DNA from: Lachnospiraceae bacterium
GTDB lineage: Bacteria > Bacillota > Clostridia > Lachnospirales > Lachnospiraceae
DNA length: 38,799 bases
Assembly: GCA_016280395.1 (NCBI GenBank)
Contig: JAEEGQ010000011.1
Coordinates: 1-38,799, forward strand
Direction of reading: 5' to 3'
Each line of letters begins with the position of its first letter. Position 1 is the stretch's first letter. The notes under the pieces were generated by a model. That model saw only the letters and a list, made by a program, of their open reading frames with translations. It was not told the origin of the DNA and ran no database searches. A program made the translations under genes and the position numbers. Positions 33,118 to 38,799 of this stretch are shown here, one piece after another.

Positions 33118-33840
33118 TCAGGGCTTGTCCCCGTCTGCTTCCTCAGACTTCTCTGTTTCCTCAGGTTCCTCTGTTTCCTCAGATTCCTCCGTTTCTTCGG
33201 TTTCCGCATTTACTCCAAGGATCTTGTTTTCCATGCTCCTGAAAAGCGGCTCGTACAGCAAAGCATTGATATATGCCGGCAGCGAAAGCCCAATGAACAG
33301 GAGGAGCGGCCAGAAATTTCCCGACACGAACAGGTCGAGAGCGGGAAGGAACAGCCAGCTTAACACCATGATAACGGTCTTTCCTATTTTATAGATCGCT
33401 GCCCAGAAAGCGTTTTTGAAGGTAACGGGAATGGGATTTAAGAACCTCCCCTGCATCGGAACCGCATAGACAAGCACTGAAAACACGGCAAAAAGCACAG
33501 CTATTGACGCAAAGATCAGCAAGGGCGGAAACGTCTTCCAAAAGACAACCAGCGCATAGATATCACCGGCGCATATAAACAGCAGCAAAAGGCATACAAG
33601 GCCGAACAGCACCGTCTGCTTAAAGTTCAGCTTAAAGTTCTTAAAATAGGTAGAGATAACATTCCCGTCCTCATCTCTTACCATCTTGAGTGAGGTAAAC
33701 GCAAGGGCCTTGAGTGCGGGTCCTATCGTAAACACCGGAATACAGCAGATGAGTGTAAGGACGTTCAGCACGATCAGGTCTTTTACGCGAAAAAGGAACT
33801 GCGCCACAGGTCCTTCAAGATCAAACATCCTGTCGAGCAT
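33118..33840 (-). CDS. DUF624 (YesL-type) membrane protein with Glu/Thr-rich tail
   Basis: A 240-residue integral membrane protein. The family start is present (FDLEGPVAQFLFRVKDLIVL, then CCIPVFTIGPALKAL), with about five hydrophobic segments up to residue 205. The last 30 residues are almost only Glu, Thr and Ser, encoded by an imperfect 18-base repeat. YesL of B. subtilis lies in the rhamnogalacturonan cluster and DUF624 proteins often accompany sugar ABC importers, but their function is not known. GGAGGAGG precedes the ATG. It overlaps the upstream DUF624 gene by 20 bases. Confidence 0.85.
   Translation of the reverse strand: MLDRMFDLEGPVAQFLFRVKDLIVLNVLTLICCIPVFTIGPALKALAFTSLKMVRDEDGNVISTYFKNFKLNFKQTVLFGLVCLLLLFICAGDIYALVVFWKTFPPLLIFASIAVLFAVFSVLVYAVPMQGRFLNPIPVTFKNAFWAAIYKIGKTVIMVLSWLFLPALDLFVSGNFWPLLLFIGLSLPAYINALLYEPLFRSMENKILGVNAETEETEESEETEEPEETEKSEEADGDKP
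33133..33204. repeat. Tandem 18-base repeat, about four units, in the DUF624 tail
   Basis: Units of the form CTCTGTTTCCTCAGATTC follow one another (33133-33150 diverged, then 33151-33168, 33169-33186 and 33187-33204). On the minus strand each encodes six residues such as EESEET. Because the period is a multiple of three, gain or loss of units would keep the frame and change tail length. Confidence 0.75.
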
Positions 33841-34459
33841 AATAATCCTCCTCCATCTTCTCGAAGTCTTTCCTGTACACGGAAGTCCCTATGTAACCCG
33901 GCAGGGAAAAGCCGTACATGAACAAAAGCGGTGCAAGGAAGATCAGGAAATATACGATCACCCAGAGTACAATATTGATAATGAACAGAAGAAATGTCTT
34001 TAACGGGTGTGATACCGCAAATTTGAAGGAATTCTTTACTGTATCGACAAAACCCGCCTCAAACTTCGACATTATCGGAAACAGGAAGGTCACAGCTATA
34101 AGGAACATTATCCCGAAAAACAGGAGAAGGACTTTTGCCACATCCGCAAACCACACATCAAGCAGGCTTATTGCGTAAAAATCCGCACCGACAAAAGCAA
34201 GGAACAAAAGGATCGCCACGGAAGTCTTGATCCCGATCTTAAGGTTGGCCTTAAAGGCTTTGAAAAACTCCTTTGCAACGTACCCCTCTTCGTCCCTGGA
34301 CATCTTTATCACGACCGTGTTCATCGCAGCAAAAGAAGCCCCAAAAGTAACGACGGGGATGCAGCAGAGTATCGTTAAAAGATTTAAGAATATCAAATTG
34401 AAGGCTTTTTCAGTGAATCTGACGAGAGGCCCGTCAAAATCCATCATTTTCTGTGCCAT
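33821..34459 (-). CDS. DUF624 (YesL-type) membrane protein
   Basis: A 212-residue paralogue of the neighbouring DUF624 protein, sharing the FDGPLVRFTEKAFNLIFLN start, CCIPVVTFGASFAAM and the following SRDEEGYVAKEFFKAFKANL loop. It has about five membrane segments and a short charged C-terminus without the acidic tail. It is the first gene of a two-gene unit with a strong promoter 82 bases upstream. GGAGTGAG precedes the ATG. Role unknown; the family keeps company with carbohydrate importers. Confidence 0.85.
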   Translation of the reverse strand: MAQKMMDFDGPLVRFTEKAFNLIFLNLLTILCCIPVVTFGASFAAMNTVVIKMSRDEEGYVAKEFFKAFKANLKIGIKTSVAILLFLAFVGADFYAISLLDVWFADVAKVLLLFFGIMFLIAVTFLFPIMSKFEAGFVDTVKNSFKFAVSHPLKTFLLFIINIVLWVIVYFLIFLAPLLFMYGFSLPGYIGTSVYRKDFEKMEEDYYARQDV

Positions 34460-34540
34460 ATCTCACTCCGGAAGTCGCCCTGTCAAATGAACATGCGATT
34501 TTTTATACTTACAGCGGACACAGTTACCGCCGCAGCCACT

Positions 34541-34569
34541 ATTATATAGTAAAGGATTATTTATTGCAA
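34541..34569 (-). promoter_or_regulatory. Promoter for the DUF624 pair
   Basis: Minus-strand TTGCAA (34569-34564), a 17-base spacer and TATAAT (34546-34541) form a near-consensus vegetative promoter. It lies in the 328-base gene-free stretch 34460-34787, leaving a leader of about 75-80 bases before the ATG at 34459. No further structure stands out in that leader. Confidence 0.75.
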
Positions 34570-34719
34570 CTTATGAGTTTGATCCCATTGCGTTCTTACC
34601 CTTCCCTTTTTCGCGGATTACACCGATGATCATTACACAAGTCAGTAAACTCGCGGCTTTCCGGGTAAAATTATCATGCGCGGGCGAAAGTATCAAATCA
34701 TTTTTTCCCGATTTCGCTC

Positions 34720-34748
34720 TTTTCATTGTGTTTTTGCGGTGTTATGCT
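34720..34748 (+). promoter_or_regulatory. Promoter for the CE12-YesU-PL11 unit
   Basis: TTTTCA (34720-34725), a 17-base spacer and TATGCT (34743-34748) match the consensus at four of six positions each. It lies about 40 bases before the ATG at 34788, in the divergent gap 34460-34787. Between it and the DUF624 promoter I see no clear operator or terminator. Confidence 0.5.
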
Positions 34749-34787
34749 AAATCTATCCAAATGTACAAAAAAGGATGGAGAATATAT

Positions 34788-36401
34788 ATGTTCAGTGGAA
34801 AAGCAAAACCGGTTTTCGTGTCCTATCCGAATGAGGCCGACGGCTGGTCAAACGGGGTTTACTACGAAAGAAAACGCACAGTGTCCGAAGCTCTCGAATC
34901 CGATTTTTTACCGGGCGAGCCCTTCAAAACACGCATGTGGACCGAGACCGAAAACACGGGCTTTGGTATCTATGCCTATGTTGAAGGTCCCGCATTTAAG
35001 TTTGCAACAGGGGTAAAGGACGTAAAGTTCACTCTTGACGTGTCCAACCCCACTTCTGAGGAGCTTAAGATAAGCTGTCTTGCAAACGACATCTTAAAGA
35101 TAAACGGCGAAGTCCTTTCTCCTCTGCAGAAAAACGCGCTCCTTACCTTTGAGCTCTGCTCTGTTGAAGAGGAAACTCTGCTTCAGGTCTTCGTTCCCAC
35201 GGATAAAAAGGCTAAAGAAGACGCTCCCGAGCTCAGGCTTATTGTAAACGACATCTCCTTTGAGTATCTTCCCGCAAAAGCGCCAAAAGACAAGCCTACA
35301 CTGTTTTTGGCGTCCGATTCCACGGTCCAGTCCTACGACAAGTTCCACTATCCTCAGGCCGGCTGGGGCCAGGTTTTCTACCGTTTCTTTAATGACGGCA
35401 ATCTTACGGAAGAACAGATGTCTCCGGATCTTATGTATCCGCAGAATCACATATACGAGACGCCTCACTGCAATATCGAAAACCGCTCGATAGGTGCAAG
35501 AAGTTCCCGTTCCTTCATCAACGAGGGCAAATGGGACAGGCTCCTTGCCCGCACCGCTCCCGGCGATTTCGCTTTTATCCAGTGGGGGCATAATGATGCG
35601 ACAGCAGTCCGTCCGAACCGTTACGTTGCGCCAGCGGATTTCGCATGGTGGCTTAAAAAATACATCCGTTCCTGCCGCGCAAGACAGGTCGTTCCGGTCC
35701 TTGTAACACCCATAGCCCGCAGGAACTGTGACGGACGCGAAGGCGGCGTATTTGTTGCATCTTTCGGTAAATATGCCGATGTCATGATCGCTCTCGGCAA
35801 AGAAGAAAATGTCCCTGTTATCGATCTTTGCAACCTTTCCGTTGCTTACCTTAACGAGATCGGTCCCGAGGAATCAAAGCTCATCTATCTTTGGGCAGCA
35901 CCCGGTGCATATCCCGACAGTGCCTATGCAAACGGCGTTTCGGACAACACCCATCTTCAGGAATACGGCGCGACTATCTATGCGGGTCTTGTCGCAAAGG
36001 CGATCAAGGAATCGGACAACCCCGAGTTTGATCCCATCCGCGGTTTCATCAACACGGAATTCGAGATAGAAAAGCCGAAGCTGTGCATGGATCCTGTGGT
36101 TCCGGATTCGACCACACCTCAGAATTTCGCGATGCAGGAGCTCCATGTCGAGAACAACATCGCAAGCTTCCTTCTCATCTTCAATGATGTCAAGGATGCC
36201 GTTAAATACCGTGTTTACCGCAAGGGTTCCGTGGACTTCCAGTTCTTCCCGCTGCGTGAGGTTACCGCTGAGGAAAAGGCAAACTCTCCTGTCCTGCCCT
36301 TCACCATCCCGGGTTCGGACGTTTACGAGATCTACGTTGTTGCTGTATTTGCCGACGGCAGCGAAGGCGCAAAGAGCCGCTCGATCGAGTTCAGGGCATA
36401 A
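34788..36401 (+). CDS. Rhamnogalacturonan acetylesterase-like protein (CE12, SGNH fold)
   Basis: A 537-residue esterase. An N-terminal beta-rich domain (1-165) is followed by the SGNH domain: ASDSTV (175-180, nucleophile Ser178), GWGQ (192-195), WGHND (266-270) and SDNTH (385-389, Asp386 and His389). The C-terminal 100 residues resemble an FnIII module. There is no signal peptide, so it should deacetylate imported oligomers inside the cell. The frame runs back to 34626, but the ATG at 34788 has GGATGGAG in front and lies just after the promoter, and the upstream codons show no family sequence. It lacks the SLH-like tail of the paralogue at 1465-3153. First gene of a plus-strand unit with yesU and a PL11 lyase. 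Confidence 0.87.
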   Translation: MFSGKAKPVFVSYPNEADGWSNGVYYERKRTVSEALESDFLPGEPFKTRMWTETENTGFGIYAYVEGPAFKFATGVKDVKFTLDVSNPTSEELKISCLANDILKINGEVLSPLQKNALLTFELCSVEEETLLQVFVPTDKKAKEDAPELRLIVNDISFEYLPAKAPKDKPTLFLASDSTVQSYDKFHYPQAGWGQVFYRFFNDGNLTEEQMSPDLMYPQNHIYETPHCNIENRSIGARSSRSFINEGKWDRLLARTAPGDFAFIQWGHNDATAVRPNRYVAPADFAWWLKKYIRSCRARQVVPVLVTPIARRNCDGREGGVFVASFGKYADVMIALGKEENVPVIDLCNLSVAYLNEIGPEESKLIYLWAAPGAYPDSAYANGVSDNTHLQEYGATIYAGLVAKAIKESDNPEFDPIRGFINTEFEIEKPKLCMDPVVPDSTTPQNFAMQELHVENNIASFLLIFNDVKDAVKYRVYRKGSVDFQFFPLREVTAEEKANSPVLPFTIPGSDVYEIYVVAVFADGSEGAKSRSIEFRA

Positions 36402-36455
36402 AACAGCTTATGTAGCATAAAGGACGGCGGTTTGCCGCCAAAATGAGGTTTACAG

Positions 36456-37121
36456 ATGGAGAGACTTATTTACGAAAACCCGCTCTCCTGCGAGGATGAC
36501 GTCAAAGGTTTTGTCCTTGAAGGAAGCGCGAAGATTACATTCCCGGAAGGAAAAATGCGGATGGAGAATGCCATTTCCGCAGAGGCCGGCCAGAAGGCAA
36601 ATTACGTGTACTGGTGCGACGTTGTCTTCCCGGACAACATTAAGATAACCTGGGATTTTAAGCCTATAAAAGAGCCCGGGCTTGCCATCCTGTTTTTCTC
36701 CGCAAAGGGCAGGAACGGTGAGGATCTTTTCGATCCGTCGCTTCAGAAGCGCACAGGCGAGTACCCTCTTTACCATCACGGCGATATCAGCGCGTTCCAT
36801 GTATCGTATTTTCGCCGCAAGGAAGCGGATGAACGTGCTTTTCACACCTGCAACCTGCGAAAGAGCTACGGTTTCCATCTTGTTACACAGGGCGCGGACC
36901 CTATTCCCGATGCTTCCGAATGCTTTGAACCCTATCACATGACTGTGATCAAGCGGCCGGATAAAGTTGAATTCCTGATCAACGACCTGCCTGTCTTTAC
37001 TTTTGAGGATGACGGCGAAACCTACGGACCGCTGCTTTCGGGCGGCAGGATAGGTTTCAGGCAGCTTGCGCCGATGATCGCGGAATATTCTAGCCTTAAG
37101 GTATTTGAACTTACAGAATGA
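36456..37121 (+). CDS. yesU: YesU-like protein (DUF1961)
   Basis: A 221-residue soluble protein matching YesU of the B. subtilis rhamnogalacturonan cluster in length and sequence type. Typical segments are MERLIYENPLSCEDDVKGF, ITWDFKPIKEPGLAILFFSA, YPLYHHGDISAFHVSYFRR and GGRIGFRQLAPMIAEYSSL. The fold is a concanavalin-like jelly roll in the family's known structure. No catalytic role is established; it may bind or process uronyl-rhamnose oligomers in the cytoplasm. TGAGG precedes the ATG, 54 bases after the CE12 stop. The gap holds a 5-base GC hairpin (36426-36439) without a T-run. Confidence 0.85.
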   Translation: MERLIYENPLSCEDDVKGFVLEGSAKITFPEGKMRMENAISAEAGQKANYVYWCDVVFPDNIKITWDFKPIKEPGLAILFFSAKGRNGEDLFDPSLQKRTGEYPLYHHGDISAFHVSYFRRKEADERAFHTCNLRKSYGFHLVTQGADPIPDASECFEPYHMTVIKRPDKVEFLINDLPVFTFEDDGETYGPLLSGGRIGFRQLAPMIAEYSSLKVFELTE

Positions 37122-37170
37122 CCGGTTGCAATACCGGCTGAAAACTATTAATTACCCGGAGTTTTACAAA

Positions 37171-38799
37171 ATGAAAAAGAGATTTATCGCATTGATCCTT
37201 ACCGCGGCTCTTCTCGCATCCCTTTGTGCCTGCGGTGAAAAGCCCACGACGGCGGTACCTACCGCAACTCCCACTCCTACGGAGAGCGCTCCTACAGCGG
37301 AGCCCGGGACGCCCACACCCACATCGACTCCCACAGAGACTCCCACACCTACTCCCATAGTCGGCGTGGTGCATGACAGTCAGTATACAACAACCTTTGA
37401 TGTTCCGAAAGGAACGTTCTGCAAGCCCGAAACACTTGCTACACGAGCTCTTATCGCCATTTCCACCAAAGAAGGCGTGCTTCTTTCCTGGAGGAGCTTC
37501 GGCGCGGCAAACGAGGCCTTTACCTTAAAGAAAAACGGTACGGAGATCTACAAAGGCTTTCTTACAAATTACCTCGACAAAAACGCAAAGGCTGACGGTT
37601 CCGTATATACACTGAGTTACACGGAAAACGGCACCGCAAAGGAAGAGACCGCCGTAGCGGCCTCTGCCGATTATCATGAATTCACTCTCCAGTGTCCTCC
37701 GGACACTTATCTTCCCAACAACCATCACGCAAAGCACGAAGCAAACGATATGTCTGTCGGCGACCTTGACGGTGACGGCGATCTTGAGCTTATCGTAAAG
37801 TGGTATCCGGATGATGCAAAGGACAACTCGCAGGACGGCTGGACCGGAACGCTCTACATCGACGGTTATGACCTCGACTTTAATACCTGCACCGCTACTC
37901 TGATGTGGCGTGTCGATCTTGGCATCAATGTCCGCAGCGGTGCGCATTACACGCAGTTCCAGGTCTGGGATTACGACGGCGACGGCATTGCGGAGATGAT
38001 CTGCCAGACAGGTGTCGGAACAACAGCCTACAACGCAAAGCTTGAAGAGACCGGACATGTCGGCGAAGTAAGCATGGCACAGCTTGATCCACATCTCACA
38101 AAAAAGCAGCAGGAATATGACTACAGACAGACCGGCGAAGGTACGGGCAAGGTGTTCCTCGGAAAGGAATATCTCACCGTATTCAACGGCAAGACAGGCG
38201 AGATCATCGATTCCGTTCCCTATGTTCCCGAGCGCGGCCCTCTTGATTCAAAGGGCAATGTAGACATGAATTCCTGGGGCGACAACTACGGAAACCGCAG
38301 TGACCGCTTCCTTGCGGGCACAGCCTACATAGATGACGGCGCCCCCGCCGCTATCTTCTGCCGCGGATATTACGCCCGAACAACTCTTACGGCGTGGAAG
38401 CTTATTGACAAAAAGCTCACTCTTGCCTGGTATTTCGACACTCCGAGAGGCACGCCTTACGCAGGTCAGGGCAACCACCAGCTTGCTGTCAACGACGTTG
38501 ACGGCGACGGTTTCGACGAGATAATCTACGGTGCGCTCGTTATAGACAACGACGGTTCCGTACTGAACCTCACAGGCCTTTGCCACGGCGACGCAATGCA
38601 TGTCTCCGATTTCAACGGTGACGGAAAGCTTGAAGTATTCGGCTGTCACGAGGTAGCGGGCGTTGAATACCAGATAGAGCTGCATGATGCCGCAACCGCC
38701 GAGATCATCTGGGGTGTTCACACCGGAAAGGACACAGGACGTGCTCTTGCGGCCGATATCGACCCGAGATACCCCGGTGCCGAGATGTGGGCCGCAGCA
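37171..38799 (+). CDS. Secreted rhamnogalacturonan lyase lipoprotein, PL11 (3' end outside window)
   Basis: 543 residues are visible from the ATG at 37171 to the edge, in an open frame. The signal peptide ends in SLCAC with the probable lipid-bearing Cys21; a Cys at -2 is unusual. A long Pro/Thr/Ser-rich spacer (about 24-63) follows, then the PL11 N-terminal domain (IAISTKEGVLLSWRSFG) and propeller with acidic calcium loops (DLDGDGDLEL, DYDGDGIAEM, DVDGDGFDEI, DFNGDGKLEV) and GINVRSGAHYTQF. It is the only carbohydrate-active enzyme in the window with an export signal, so it should make the first cuts in RG-I at the cell surface. GGAG lies before the start, 49 bases after yesU. The window ends inside the propeller. 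Confidence 0.93.
   Translation, partial: MKKRFIALILTAALLASLCACGEKPTTAVPTATPTPTESAPTAEPGTPTPTSTPTETPTPTPIVGVVHDSQYTTTFDVPKGTFCKPETLATRALIAISTKEGVLLSWRSFGAANEAFTLKKNGTEIYKGFLTNYLDKNAKADGSVYTLSYTENGTAKEETAVAASADYHEFTLQCPPDTYLPNNHHAKHEANDMSVGDLDGDGDLELIVKWYPDDAKDNSQDGWTGTLYIDGYDLDFNTCTATLMWRVDLGINVRSGAHYTQFQVWDYDGDGIAEMICQTGVGTTAYNAKLEETGHVGEVSMAQLDPHLTKKQQEYDYRQTGEGTGKVFLGKEYLTVFNGKTGEIIDSVPYVPERGPLDSKGNVDMNSWGDNYGNRSDRFLAGTAYIDDGAPAAIFCRGYYARTTLTAWKLIDKKLTLAWYFDTPRGTPYAGQGNHQLAVNDVDGDGFDEIIYGALVIDNDGSVLNLTGLCHGDAMHVSDFNGDGKLEVFGCHEVAGVEYQIELHDAATAEIIWGVHTGKDTGRALAADIDPRYPGAEMWAAA

Noticed and set aside
33133-33204. Short repeats considered as a CRISPR array
   Set aside because: The units are adjacent 18-mers without spacers, lie in a coding frame and encode a Glu/Thr tail.
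34626-34787. N-terminal extension of the plus-strand CE12 protein from 34626
   Set aside because: It would run through the probable promoter, has no ribosome site, and the family sequence begins after the ATG at 34788.
36426-36439. GGCGG-TTTG-CCGCC hairpin between CE12 and yesU as a terminator
   Set aside because: The stem is only five pairs and is followed by AAAATGAGG on the plus strand, not by a T-run.

Overview
The window looks like a chromosomal pectin-utilisation locus for rhamnogalacturonan I (RG-I) from a Gram-positive, Clostridia-type bacterium, most likely Lachnospiraceae. This rests on near-consensus AGGAGG ribosome sites, Pro/Thr-rich lipoprotein linkers, binding-protein-dependent sugar importers without a linked ATPase, and a gene set resembling the Bacillus subtilis yes/yte/lpl/rha region. 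The assignment is inferred from content; there is no rRNA or other taxonomic marker. I found no tRNA, rRNA, CRISPR array or transposase.

Layout, left to right. (a) 1-16154, minus strand, read right to left: a membrane-anchored AraC regulator, a GH2 hydrolase, a PL26-type exo-rhamnogalacturonan lyase, rhaB, rhaA, rhaD, a GH105 unsaturated-uronyl hydrolase, a CE12 acetylesterase with an SLH-like tail, and a GH112 phosphorylase cut by the left edge. (b) 16224-18659, minus: a PL11 lyase without a signal peptide. (c) 18756-31754, minus: an eight-gene transport block. It holds a very large secreted binding protein, two permeases, an NHL/TPR/Yip1 membrane protein, a membrane-anchored DUF5696 protein, two more permeases and a lipoprotein binding protein. 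A hairpin terminator closes the block just before PL11. (d) 31998-33116, plus: a soluble AraC regulator divergent from the transport block. (e) 33118-34459, minus: two tandem DUF624 (YesL-type) membrane proteins. (f) 34788-38799, plus: a second CE12 esterase, a YesU (DUF1961) protein and a secreted PL11 lipoprotein cut by the right edge.

Inferred working model: the surface PL11 lipoprotein cuts RG-I outside the cell, and the two binding-protein/permease sets import the oligosaccharides. Cytoplasmic CE12, PL11, PL26, GH105, GH2 and GH112 enzymes then deacetylate and dismantle them. Rhamnose goes through RhaA, RhaB and RhaD to dihydroxyacetone phosphate and lactaldehyde. GH112 would phosphorolyse galactosyl-rhamnose from galactan-substituted RG-I. 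The importer ATPase and the galacturonate branch are not in the window and must be encoded elsewhere.

The least explained part is the transport block. Two ABC importers flank an extracytoplasmic beta-propeller/Yip1 protein and a glycosidase-like DUF5696 protein, and one binding protein carries about 570 extra N-terminal residues. I regard this as the best candidate for an undescribed system. A 160-base near-perfect palindrome before the PL26 gene and a REP-like palindrome before GH112 are the main non-coding oddities.
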